A stretch of 64,000 nucleotides of DNA from Halomonas sp. PR-M31 (GCF_001039575.1 NZ_JIBT01000029.1:1-64000), one strand, 5' to 3'. Shown: positions 43,110 to 51,824, counted from the first letter of the stretch. Notes: generated by a model not told the origin, from the letters alone. A program made the numbers and translations.

Positions 43110-44225
43110 ATGGACTTCTCTCTGAATGAAGACCAGCTGATGATTCGCGACGCCGCCCGGGAAGTGCTGGCAGCGCAAAGCGATTCCGCAGCGGTACGCC
43201 GGGCCATGGAGAGCGAGTCCGGCCTCGATGATGCTTTGTGGCATCAGCTTGGTGTAGAGCTCGGCTGGTGCGGCATCGCTATTTCCGAGGCTTACGGCGG
43301 GCTCGAACTGGGTCAGCGTGAGCTTGTGCTACTGCTCGAACAGCTCGGCGAGCATCTGTCCTGCGTGCCATTCTTCTCCAGCGTGGTGCTAGCGGCCAGC
43401 GCCCTGCAGCACGCCGCGGGCCAATCGGTCTGGGAGACGTATCTACCGCGACTTGCCAGCGGTGAGCTGAGCGCGACCCTGGCTTGGGCGGGACTCGATT
43501 CGGAAAATGGCGAAATTACCGTTACCGCGTATCACGAAAGAGACGGCTATCGCCTGGATGGCCATCTTGATTACGTGGTGGACGGCGCCAGCGCTGAACT
43601 TCTGTTGATTCCTGCCCGACTCGATAACGAACCAGCTCTGTTCGCTGTAGAGATAAGCACCGCTGGCGTCAGTCCCGAGGCCCTGACCACTATGGATCCG
43701 ACTCGAGGCTTCGCCAGCGTGACATTAAGCGGCGCATCGGCCACCTATCTGGGCTCGGGAAAAAGCGTCGAGCAGGGGTTGGTCCGCACTCGGGATCTAG
43801 CGCGGCTGGCTCTGGCGGCGGAGCAGCTGGGGGTGGCCCAGCGCTGTCTCGATCTTAGCGTCGCTTATACCGGCGAGCGGGTGCAGTTCGGCCGCGCTAT
43901 CGCGTCTTTCCAGGCGGTCAAGCATCGCTGCGCGGAGATGATGGTGCGTATCGAGGCGGCTCGCTCTGCGGTTTATGGCGCCGCAGCGACGGTCACGGCG
44001 GATCCTTCCACGTTGGCGATCGAGACGGCCATGGCCAAGAGCGTCGCCGATGAGGCGGCCTTCTTCTGCGCCCAGGAAGCGATCCAGCTTCATGGTGGCG
44101 TGGGCTTCACTTGGGAATACGATCCGCATCTCTATTTCAAGCGCGTCCAGGCCAACGCCCATTGGCTTGGCAGCAGCGAAATACTGCTGGAAGAGCTGGC
44201 GGTGCCGCTGCTTGGTCCGGCTTAA
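43110..44225 (+). CDS. Acyl-CoA dehydrogenase, smaller subunit
   Basis: 371-residue acyl-CoA dehydrogenase with FSLNEDQLMIRDAAREVL, RVQFGRAIASFQAVKHRCAEM and LHGGVGFTWEYDPHLYFKR. It is separated from the FadE30-like gene at 44409 by a palindromic repeat, the same small-plus-large layout as the other dehydrogenase pairs here, so the two may form a heteromer. Upstream spacing to the ribosome-binding site is poor (TAAGGGCTTGCC before the ATG). Confidence 0.82.
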   Translation: MDFSLNEDQLMIRDAAREVLAAQSDSAAVRRAMESESGLDDALWHQLGVELGWCGIAISEAYGGLELGQRELVLLLEQLGEHLSCVPFFSSVVLAASALQHAAGQSVWETYLPRLASGELSATLAWAGLDSENGEITVTAYHERDGYRLDGHLDYVVDGASAELLLIPARLDNEPALFAVEISTAGVSPEALTTMDPTRGFASVTLSGASATYLGSGKSVEQGLVRTRDLARLALAAEQLGVAQRCLDLSVAYTGERVQFGRAIASFQAVKHRCAEMMVRIEAARSAVYGAAATVTADPSTLAIETAMAKSVADEAAFFCAQEAIQLHGGVGFTWEYDPHLYFKRVQANAHWLGSSEILLEELAVPLLGPA

Positions 44226-44253
44226 AAGTCCATTTCCAAACTTCTCGCGGTGA

Positions 44254-44362
44254 TGGGCGCCGGGGGCAAGGCGAAGCGAGGGTCTTTTGCCATGGATGGC
44301 AAAAGTAGCTCCCAAGGATGGGTTAACAGCGCCCTCGCGAAGGCTTGCCACCGGAGCTGCCC
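44254..44362 (+). repeat. Palindromic intergenic repeat, copy 3
   Basis: Canonical form: CGGGGGCAAGGCGAAGCGAG left arm, TTTTGCCATGGATGGCAAAA central hairpin, and a right arm ending CCCTCGCGAAGGCTTGCC. It lies between two acyl-CoA dehydrogenase genes. Confidence 0.8.
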
Positions 44363-44408
44363 GTCCTAACCCACCGGGCTGTGAAAGAAGCTCTAAGGAG
44401 TTTTACCT

Positions 44409-45602
44409 ATGTCACTGGAATTCAGCGTCGCGGACGAGGCGTTTCGCGAGGAGATCGCTACTTGGCTCGAGGCCAACCTGCAGGGAGAGTTTGCGCCGCT
44501 GCGCCATCGCGGCGGCCCCGGGGACGAGGAGGCCTTTCCGGAGCTGCGCAAAGCCTGGGAGCGCCATCTGGCCAAGGCGGGCTGGATCTGCGTGGGCTGG
44601 CCCACGGAGCATGGTGGCCGCGGGCTCGATGTCACTCGTCAGGTCATCTTCCACGAGGAGTACGCCCGAGCCGGTGGTCCAGGGCGCATGGGCCATATCG
44701 GCGAAGGGCTGATCGGCCCCACCCTGATCGCCTATGGCACCCAAGAGCAGCAGCGGCGCTTGCTGCCGGGGATTCGCGAAGGCCGGGAGTTCTGGGCTCA
44801 GGGCTACTCCGAACCCAGCGCCGGCTCGGACCTGTCCAATCTGCGCACCCGAGCGGAACTCGACGAAACAAGCGACGAGTGGCGGATCGACGGTCAGAAG
44901 GTGTGGACGTCCCTTGCCCATGAATCCCAGTGGATCTTCGTGGTGGCCCGCTGCGAACGCGGCTCCGTGGGGCCCAAAGGCCTGTGTTTTCTGCTGGTGC
45001 CCCTTGACCAGCCCGGGGTCACCATTCGTCCGATTCGCCAGATCTCCGGGGGCTGCGAGTTCAACGAGGTGTTCTTCGACGACGCCCGCACCGCAGCGAA
45101 CAACATCGTCGGCGCGCCGGGAGAAGGCTGGAAGATCGCCATGGCCCTGCTCGGCTTCGAGCGTGGTCTGTCTACCCTGGGCCAGCAGATGCACTTCACC
45201 CAGGAACTCGAACTGATCTGTCAGGTGGCCAGGGAAAACGGCGCTGCCAGACAACCGGCGTTGCGCCAGCGTATCGCCCGGGCTTGGGTCGGGCTCAAGG
45301 TGATGCGCTATAACGCCCTGCGTATGCTCTCTGGCGGCGAAGACGGCCAGCTTCCGCGAGAGGCACTGATCTACAAGTACTACTGGTCTAACTGGCACCG
45401 CGACCTGGGCAAGCTTGCCATGGATGTGCTGGGTCATACCGGCAACGTGGTAGACGACAGCGACCCGGTACGCCGCCGCGTGCAGCAACTGTTCCTGTTC
45501 ACCCGTGCCGATACCATCTACGCCGGCACCAACGAGATCCAGCTCAATATCATCGCCGAGCGGGGTTTGGGGATGCCTCGGGAGTCTCGGAGTAATGCAT
45601 AG
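44409..45602 (+). CDS. fadE30: FadE30-like acyl-CoA dehydrogenase
   Basis: 397-residue acyl-CoA dehydrogenase. LEANLQGEFAPLR, GWPTEHGGRGL, YSEPSAGSDLSN, QKVWTSLAHESQW, FNEVFFDDART, FERGLSTLGQQ and LFTRADTIYAGTNEIQ match mycobacterial FadE30 closely. FadE30 desaturates the propanoyl side chain of the HIP-CoA intermediate at the start of C/D-ring degradation. The ATG follows AAGGAG. The next gene, behind regulon box 8, is the IpdF-like dehydrogenase that acts on the same intermediate. Confidence 0.87.
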   Translation: MSLEFSVADEAFREEIATWLEANLQGEFAPLRHRGGPGDEEAFPELRKAWERHLAKAGWICVGWPTEHGGRGLDVTRQVIFHEEYARAGGPGRMGHIGEGLIGPTLIAYGTQEQQRRLLPGIREGREFWAQGYSEPSAGSDLSNLRTRAELDETSDEWRIDGQKVWTSLAHESQWIFVVARCERGSVGPKGLCFLLVPLDQPGVTIRPIRQISGGCEFNEVFFDDARTAANNIVGAPGEGWKIAMALLGFERGLSTLGQQMHFTQELELICQVARENGAARQPALRQRIARAWVGLKVMRYNALRMLSGGEDGQLPREALIYKYYWSNWHRDLGKLAMDVLGHTGNVVDDSDPVRRRVQQLFLFTRADTIYAGTNEIQLNIIAERGLGMPRESRSNA

Positions 45603-45617
45603 CCTTTCGGCGGTCAC

Positions 45618-45660
45618 GTCCGTTTTGACGATGCCGGCTTGAGTCACCGTCTTCTATAAA
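45618..45660 (+). promoter_or_regulatory. Regulon box 8 and promoter of the ipdF operon
   Basis: GTC-CGTTTT-GACGAT (45618-45632) is followed after 22 bp by TATAAA (45655-45660). Predicted transcription start is near 45667, 25 nt before the GTG of the ipdF-like gene. Confidence 0.6.
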
Positions 45661-45691
45661 GGGGCATGACCCTTACTAGAGGTGCAACATC

Positions 45692-46477
45692 GTGACGCAA
45701 GCTCCCCCCTATGTGCCCGGACACGAGCTGCTTTCCGGAAAGACCGTGCTGATCACCGCCGCTGCCGGCGCCGGGATCGGCTTCGCTGCTGCCAAACGCT
45801 GCGCCGAGGAAGGCTGCCGGGCGCTGATGATCTCCGATATCCATCCGCGTCGTTTGGAAGAGGCGGTCGCCGCGCTCAAGCAGCAGACCGGACTCGAGGC
45901 GATCTACGGCCAGCTATGCAATGTCACCGTGGAAGAGGAAGTGCAGGCGCTTATCGCTGCGGCGGAAGAACAGCTCGGCGGCGTCGATGTGCTGATCAAC
46001 AATGCCGGCCTGGGCGGTCAGAAGCGGGTGGTGGACATGGAGGACGCGGAGTGGTCTCGGGTGTTGGATATTACCTTGACCGGCACCTTCCGCATGACCC
46101 GAGCCATGCTGCCGGCCATGCAGAAACGCGGGCGGGGGGTGATCGTCAACAACGCATCAGTGCTTGGCTGGCGAGCCCAGAAGGAGCAGGCCCACTACGC
46201 TGCTGCCAAGGCCGGGGTGATGGCGCTGACCCGCTGTAGCGCCCTTGAGGCCGCGGATCATGGGGTCCGCATCAACGCGGTGGCGCCCTCTATCGCCTTG
46301 CATGATTTCCTCAAGAAAGCGTCCAGCGAAGAGCTGCTTGATGAACTGGCTTCTCGAGAGGCTTTCGGGCGGGCCGCGGAGGTTTGGGAGGTGGCCAACG
46401 TGATGATGTTCCTGGCCAGCGACTACTCATCCTACATGACCGGGGAAGTGCTCTCGGTCAGCTCGCAGCAAGCCTGA
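45692..46477 (+). CDS. ipdF: IpdF-like SDR (5-hydroxy-HIP-CoA dehydrogenase type)
   Basis: 261-residue SDR with the divergent cofactor loop TAAAGAGIG, NNAGLGGQ, VNNASVLGWRAQ---HYAAAKAGVMALTR-type catalytic region and C-terminal FLASDYSSYMTGEVLSVS. These match mycobacterial IpdF strongly; that enzyme oxidises the 5-hydroxyl of the HIP-CoA intermediate. The GTG start at 45692 follows AGAGGT. It is the first gene of the box-8 operon, followed by a MaoC hydratase, a thiolase and an SDR. Confidence 0.88.
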   Translation: MTQAPPYVPGHELLSGKTVLITAAAGAGIGFAAAKRCAEEGCRALMISDIHPRRLEEAVAALKQQTGLEAIYGQLCNVTVEEEVQALIAAAEEQLGGVDVLINNAGLGGQKRVVDMEDAEWSRVLDITLTGTFRMTRAMLPAMQKRGRGVIVNNASVLGWRAQKEQAHYAAAKAGVMALTRCSALEAADHGVRINAVAPSIALHDFLKKASSEELLDELASREAFGRAAEVWEVANVMMFLASDYSSYMTGEVLSVSSQQA

Positions 46478-46487
46478 GGAGATGTTC

Positions 46488-46969
46488 ATGACAACACAGT
46501 TTCGCAGTCCCGAGGAGTTGCTGGCGGCCCAGGGCCAACCCCTGGGCGTCACCGACTGGCTCGAGATCACTCAGGAGCGAGTGAATCTATTCGCCGAGGC
46601 CACCGGGGATCATCAATGGATTCATGTAGACCCAGAGCGAGCGAAGGACGGTCCCTTCGGTGGCTGCATCGCCCACGGCTACCTGACCCTGTCTCTGGTC
46701 AATCTGTTTCTGCCCCAGCTGATCGAGGTGGTCAATCTCAAGATGGGCGTCAACGTCGGGTGCGAGCGGATCCGGTTTCCGGCGCGGTACCGGTGGGCGC
46801 GAGGATCCGCGGTCGTGGCGAGGTTCTCTCCGTGGAGTCGATCAAGGGCGCGACTCAGGTCGTCACCCGGGTGACCGTGGAGATCGAGGGCAGCGAGCGG
46901 CCCGGCTGCGTGGCGGACACGATCAGTCGTTATACCTTCGACGCCAGCGTCTCGAAGTCAGCACAATAA
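46488..46969 (+). CDS. MaoC-like (R)-enoyl-CoA hydratase, frame broken by one missing base
   Basis: The first ~100 residues (FAEATGDHQWIHVDPERA hydratase motif with its Asp/His pair, then GGCIAHGYLTLSL) are in one frame; the rest (VPVGARIRGRGEVLSVE to the C-terminus) is in another. One extra C near 46785 joins them as RFPAPVPVG in a 160-residue protein, normal for the family. The ATG at 46488 is preferred over 46482 because GAGGAG is then 6 nt away. It likely hydrates an enoyl-CoA of C/D-ring degradation. The break is probably a sequence error. Confidence 0.78.
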
Positions 46970-46997
46970 GCGTTTGTTCCCGAATATCCAGCAAGAG

Positions 46998-47106
46998 TGG
47001 GCGCCGGGGGCAAGACGTAGCGAGGGTCTTTTGCCATGGAGGGCAAAAGTAGCGACCAAGGACGGGTTTACAGCGCCCTCGCAGAGGCTTGCCGACGGGG
47101 TAGCCC
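46998..47106 (+). repeat. Palindromic intergenic repeat, copy 4
   Basis: Canonical copy with TTTTGCCATGGAGGGCAAAA hairpin and flanking imperfect inverted arms, in the same orientation as copies 2 and 3. It lies between the MaoC and thiolase genes. In-frame peptides running through it are shadows. Confidence 0.8.
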
Positions 47107-47133
47107 ACCCGACTAATCATCAGGAGTCCTTCG

Positions 47134-48335
47134 ATGAAAGAAGCAGTGATCGTTTCCACGGCGCGAACTGCGCTGACCAAGTCCTTTCGCGGGTCCTTCA
47201 ATGACACCGAGGCGCCGGTGCTCGGCGGCCATGTGATTCGCGCCGCCCTGGAGCGGGCCGGGGTTGAAGGTTCAGCGGTAGAGGATGTGATCATGGGGGC
47301 GGCGGTGCAGCAGGGCACCCAGGCCTACAACATCGGCCGACTGTGCGCCTATACCGCCGGTTTGCCGGATAGCGTGCCGGGCATGGCGCTGGACCGCATG
47401 TGCGCATCAGGCCTGATGACCATCGGCGTGGCGGCGCGCAGCATCATGACCGGTGAGATGACCACCGCCGTCGCTGGAGGCGTGGAATCTCTGTCTCTGA
47501 CCCAGAACAAACACAAGAACACTTACCGCGCCCAGTCCGAGGCGGTCAAGCAGGTAATGCCCAGCGCCTATATCCCCATGATCGAGACCGCGGAGCTGGT
47601 CGCCCAGCGCTACGGTATCAGTCGTGAAGCCCAGGACCGCTACGCCCTGCAAAGCCAGCAGCGTACCGCCGCGGCCCAGGAAGCGGGGCGCTTTGACGAC
47701 GAGATCGTGCCGCTCACTGCTCAACAGCTGATGTTCGACGAGGAGCGCAAGCCCGCAGGGCATCGTGAGGTAGTGGCAAATCATGACGAATGCAACCGCC
47801 CCCAGACCACTTATGAAAGCCTGGCGGAGCTCAAGCCGGTATGGAAGGACGGCCAGTGGGTTGCCCAAGGGGAGTTCGTCACTGCCGGCAACGCCTCCCA
47901 GCTTTCAGACGGCGCCGCCGCTTGCCTGGTGATGGAGCGCGGCGAGGCAGAGCGTCGCGGGCTTTCGCCGCTAGGGCTCTACAAGGGTATCGCCATCGCC
48001 GGCTGTGCCCCGGAGGAGATGGGCATCGGCCCGGTCTACGCCATTCCCAAACTGCTCGAGCGCTTCGAGTTGAAGGTGGAAGACATTGGTCTGTGGGAGA
48101 TCAACGAGGCCTTCGCCAGCCAGGTACTGCATTGTCGGGACGTTTTGGGCATTCCCGATGAGCGCCTCAACGTCAACGGCGGTGCCATCGCCATTGGGCA
48201 CCCTTCGGGATGTCCGGCACACGTATGGTGGGTCACGCCCTGCTGGAAGGTCGCCGTCGGGGCGTTCGCTACGTGGTGGTTTCCATGTGCATTGGTGGCG
48301 GTATGGGTGCTGCAGGCTTGTTCGAAGTCTGCTGA
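47134..48335 (+). CDS. Acetyl-CoA acetyltransferase-type thiolase, frame broken by one missing base
   Basis: The first ~355 residues carry the nucleophile [17 protein letters not shown] and EINEAF motifs. After GGAIAIGHP the frame fails; one extra C in the run at 48201-48203 restores [21 protein letters not shown] and the final Cys motif [13 protein letters not shown], ending at TGA 48333-48335 (400 residues). Without the correction the frame runs on into unrelated sequence to 48399. It is probably the thiolase that releases acetyl- or propionyl-CoA in the box-8 operon. The ATG follows AGGAG. Probably a sequence error. Confidence 0.8.
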
Positions 48336-48395
48336 TTTGGCCCTTGGGTATCTGATTTTTTTAGCTGGAATCATACGTTTTCCGAGGAGCAATGC

Positions 48396-49163
48396 ATGAG
48401 CACGAACAATACCCACCTTAGGATGTTCGATTTGAACGATCGTGTGGCCTTGGTGACTGGCGCCGGTCAGGGCATGGGACTGGGGGTGGTGCGCGCCCTG
48501 GCCGGGCAGGGAGCCCGGGTGGCGGTCAACGATCTCTATGCAGAACGAGCCGAGCATGCTGTAGCAAAGCTCGTCGCCGAGGGGTTCGATGTCATGGCGG
48601 TCCCGGGTGACATCACTCGCAGCGAAATACGTGAAGAAATCGTCTTCAAGGTACGCCAACGCTACGGTGACATCGATATTCTGGTCAACAATGCAGGCGT
48701 ACCGCCGGGTATGCCGGAATCCCTGCGTCATTTCAGCGAGCTTGAAGACAAGGACTTCGAGATACAGCTGGATCTCAATTTGAGAGCCGTACTGGGACTG
48801 ACGCGGCTGGTAGTAAGAGGCATGGGCGAGCGTGGTTTTGGACGCATCGTCATCATAAGCTCGGAATCCTGGCGGGTAGGGCTATCATTCGGCTTAACGA
48901 ACTATGCGGCGGCAAAGTCTGCGTCGTTGGGTTTCATGCGTCATTTGGCCCATGAAGTAGGGCGCAAGGGGATAACGGCAAATGCCGTGTCCCTGGGGAC
49001 CATGAACAACTTCGGCTACGATGAGCAGGCCAAGTCCACCGCCGTGGGCAGAGCCGGCACACCTGAGGACGTGGGTGCCTTAGTGACGTATCTGGCGTCT
49101 TCTGAAGCCGCCTGGATGACGGGGCAGGTATTACCGCTCAATGGAGGCGCTATCACGGCCTAA
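48396..49163 (+). CDS. Short-chain dehydrogenase/reductase
   Basis: 255-residue SDR with TGAGQGMGLG, NNAGVPPG and catalytic YAAAK; the Ser region reads SSESWRVG. It is the intact paralogue of the frame-broken SDR at 4511 (shared SESWR-G, NA-SLG-MNN and STA-GRAGTPEDVGA patterns). The ATG follows GAGGAG. It ends the rightward box-8 operon, with a terminator 36 nt beyond. Base composition is a little less G+C-rich than the preceding genes. Confidence 0.83.
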   Translation: MSTNNTHLRMFDLNDRVALVTGAGQGMGLGVVRALAGQGARVAVNDLYAERAEHAVAKLVAEGFDVMAVPGDITRSEIREEIVFKVRQRYGDIDILVNNAGVPPGMPESLRHFSELEDKDFEIQLDLNLRAVLGLTRLVVRGMGERGFGRIVIISSESWRVGLSFGLTNYAAAKSASLGFMRHLAHEVGRKGITANAVSLGTMNNFGYDEQAKSTAVGRAGTPEDVGALVTYLASSEAAWMTGQVLPLNGGAITA

Positions 49164-49198
49164 AGCGCCGGCGCTTTGAATCAAGGCAAGAATCAATA

Positions 49199-49230
49199 CA
49201 AGAAAGCCTGCGTCAAGCGCAGCTTTCTTG
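49199..49230. terminator. Terminator between converging operons
   Basis: The stem CAAGAAAGC (49199-49207) pairs with GCTTTCTTG (49222-49230), extended inside by TGCG/CGCA. It lies between the SDR and the converging MFS gene and may serve both strands. Confidence 0.7.
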
Positions 49231-49268
49231 TCTATGTAACGTACCAGAGGTACACCCAGGTTGAGGAA

Positions 49269-50530
49269 TCATTTAGCAAGATTGGGCGACGGCTTCATCA
49301 TTGGTTCGCTAGCAGGCAAGGGTGGCAAGAAGCGTATCAGCGGTAGAATCAGTATTGCCGCGGCCAGAGGAATGGCGAAACTCAAGAAAGCCGTATGATA
49401 ACTACCGGTCACGTCCTGCAGATAGCCGGCCAAGGGCGGGGCGACCAATGTGAACAGCATCAGTACCGGGTTCATCAGTCCCATGACCCGACCGTAATCC
49501 AGAAGACCGAAGACCCGTGCGAGCAAGCGCCCCATACCGGAATCATACCGCCACCGCCCATACCCACCAGCAGGCTGCCCAGCACCATCAACTCGTAAGG
49601 GGGTTGCCCCATGAAACAGACCAGCCCAAGGGTGATAAGACTCATCAGTGAGGCCAGGGCGATGCGCAAATCGAGGCGATCGGCCAACGCACCGAAAATC
49701 AGGGTGCCTGGCACTGCCAGAATCGCTACTAGAGAAATCAGCAAGGCAGCCTTGTCTGTGGCAACGTTGTTGTCGATGGCGAAAGGCACCAGATTGCTGG
49801 CTGTGGCAGTGAACACCGCGAACATGATGCCTACGGCTAGCGAGATGATCCAGAAATTACGGTTGCGCAGCACCGCCCCGGTGGTATCGAGCCCGGGCCC
49901 GGCGACCGCTTTAGGCGTCGAGGCGTCAGAGGTGTCGTCCTTTTCAGGTAGCCTGGGTGGGCGATCCACGGTCAGCCATAGAACGACCGGCAGGCCAATG
50001 GCGAAGATGATCAATGCCAACAAGCGGAAAGCGGTGCGCCACTCGTAGGCGTCCACCATCATTTGAATCAAGGGAGGAAAGCAGAAGCCACCGAAAGAGG
50101 TGCCCATGCCGGCGATCCCCAAAGCCAGGCCGCGCTTATGGACGAACCAGCGCGACGTCAAGGTGGAAGCCGCGAGAGGGCCAAGGGTTGCATAGCCAAA
50201 AGACATCATCAGTGCATAGATCAGCGGAACCTGCCACATGCTTTCGGCGAAGGAGAGCAGCAGATAGCCTGCAGCGACAGTCACTACCCCGATTGCCATC
50301 AATATACGCAGAGAGCCGCGATCGAAACGGGTGCCCAGCCAGGGAGAATAAAGTCCCGCGAACAGCGTCATGCCGGCCATGCCTAGCATGAGTAGCATGC
50401 GGCTGGGGTGAAAGGTTTCAGCGATTGGCACTGCCACGACGCCATAGGCGTAGACCAGCGAGCCAATACCGATGGCTTGTATCCAGAAAGCCACAAAGAC
50501 TTGTAGCCAAGCGGTGGAAGTCAGCTTCAT
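49269..50530 (-). CDS. MFS transporter, frame broken by one missing base
   Basis: Inner-membrane transporter with about twelve predicted helices and an OxlT/monocarboxylate-type pattern (GTRFDRGSLR loop in the first half, GALADRLDLR in the second). The main frame covers ten helices and fails at IPVWGA; the rest continues as LLARVFG to the C-terminus in another frame. One extra G in the run at 49530-49533 (C on the plus strand) gives 420 residues. The gene has regulon box 6 in its promoter, so it is a good candidate for uptake of the steroid substrate or export of an intermediate. Confidence 0.78.
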
Positions 50531-50606
50531 GGGTTGGAGCCTCTTGTCTTGGGCTAGCCTCGGTGTTGAAAAATCCTGGCCGGCGCGAGTGGATACGGCG
50601 TAGCTT

Positions 50607-50648
50607 ATCCTCGATCAGGCTTCGGCATCTGACATCGTCCATTTAGAC
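50607..50648 (-). promoter_or_regulatory. Regulon box 6 and promoter of the MFS gene
   Basis: On the minus strand GTC-TAAATG-GACGAT (50648-50634) is followed after 21 bp by GAGGAT (50612-50607). The box core and -10 hexamer are identical to those of box 3 upstream of hsaD. It is the rightmost box and marks the right edge of the putative regulon. Confidence 0.65.
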
Positions 50649-50739
50649 CAAGAGCAAACAAAGGGCTCGTAATGAACGGTGAAGCAGTAAGGCGTCGCGA
50701 CATGGAGCAGGGCGCCCGTAATATTGGCAGGCAAACGAA

Positions 50740-50779
50740 AAAAGCCGCCATTCGGACTGATCCGTAGATGGCGGCTTTT
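50740..50779 (-). terminator. Terminator of the phosphodiesterase gene
   Basis: GCCGCCAT and ATGGCGGC arms (50744-50751 and 50768-50775), flanked by A and T runs, form a 12-bp stem usable on either strand. It follows the minus-strand gene ending at 50843. Confidence 0.75.
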
Positions 50780-50842
50780 CAATTTTCTCAGTCGGCAGCG
50801 GAGTTCGATGCCAAGGCTATTGTCAGGCGATTAGGAAAAAAA

Positions 50843-51769
50843 TTAATTCTCATCTTTCTCGAACGCTTCTGTTACCGGCTTGCCCCGCCAGACATCAGGC
50901 GTTTCCAGTCCCAGGATATAAGCGATAGTCGCACCGGTATCATAGGTTATGATCGGGAACTCCAGCTTCCCCCGCGCCGGCACGTTTTTCCCATAAATGA
51001 TCCAGGGGATTTCCATTTCAGTCAGCGTCTGCCCACCATGCCCTTTACCAATCCCTCCATGATCCGCAGTAAAAATGATCACGGTGTCTTGCATCATTTT
51101 GCTTTCTTTCAAGGCATCGAGAAGTTTGCCTACCAAGCCATCTATCATCTCCACTTTTTCAAAATACTCCGGCGTATCGTGACCTATTTCATGACCGATG
51201 CTATCCGGCTCATTGAAATGAATAAACGTAAGGGCCGGCTTCTCATCAACGATGAATTCGAGCGCATTTTCCAGCGTGCTTTCTTCGCTATAGCCGTTGT
51301 AATCAAGATCGACCCAAGGTTTTTCAAAAAGATAGCCTATTCCTTCCCAGGTGTAGGAAACGCCTTTCTTGGCATCGGGTCTTTGTTTCTCAAGCAGGCT
51401 GAAGATGGTAGGAAATATTCCTGTCTCGCCAACGACGCGCGACGGTATTTCAGGCGTTTCGCTGCCCCATTCGGTATAACCGTGCAATACGGGGTCCGAG
51501 CCCATGAGCATGGAGGCCCAGTTAACAGCGCTGGAAGAAGGCAGGACCGAGCGCGCTTTGAGGGAATAGGCGCCTTCTTTCATCATCTTTCTCAAGTGCG
51601 GGACTTTCGCTTTTTCAAACGCATAGGCTCCCATTCCATCGGAGCCAATCAGGATTACGTGCCTGGCCAAAACTTCCGGTTTTTCGACTTTCTCTGCCGC
51701 TTGGGAGAAGGAAATTGAACTGATCATCATTATTGCGATGAGCGTCAGATGTTTGATCGAGTTCGGCAT
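50843..51769 (-). CDS. Exported alkaline phosphatase-superfamily phosphodiesterase
   Basis: 308-residue protein of the nucleotide pyrophosphatase/phosphodiesterase branch of the alkaline phosphatase superfamily. The first ~25 residues are a signal peptide (IKHLTLIAIMMISSISFSQA, cleaved before AEK). Metal and nucleophile motifs follow: SDGMG, SSSAVNW, NEPDSIGHE and TADHGG. It probably acts in the periplasm on a phosphodiester or phosphonate. The ATG at 51769 is chosen because it directly precedes the signal peptide and has GGAG upstream. It is visibly A+T-richer than its neighbours and unrelated to the steroid genes. Confidence 0.8.
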   Translation of the reverse strand: MPNSIKHLTLIAIMMISSISFSQAAEKVEKPEVLARHVILIGSDGMGAYAFEKAKVPHLRKMMKEGAYSLKARSVLPSSSAVNWASMLMGSDPVLHGYTEWGSETPEIPSRVVGETGIFPTIFSLLEKQRPDAKKGVSYTWEGIGYLFEKPWVDLDYNGYSEESTLENALEFIVDEKPALTFIHFNEPDSIGHEIGHDTPEYFEKVEMIDGLVGKLLDALKESKMMQDTVIIFTADHGGIGKGHGGQTLTEMEIPWIIYGKNVPARGKLEFPIITYDTGATIAYILGLETPDVWRGKPVTEAFEKDEN

Positions 51770-51824
51770 AAAGGTCAGCTCCATTGATGACGGCCACTCT
51801 AGGGTCCCGACGCGGGCACAAAGA

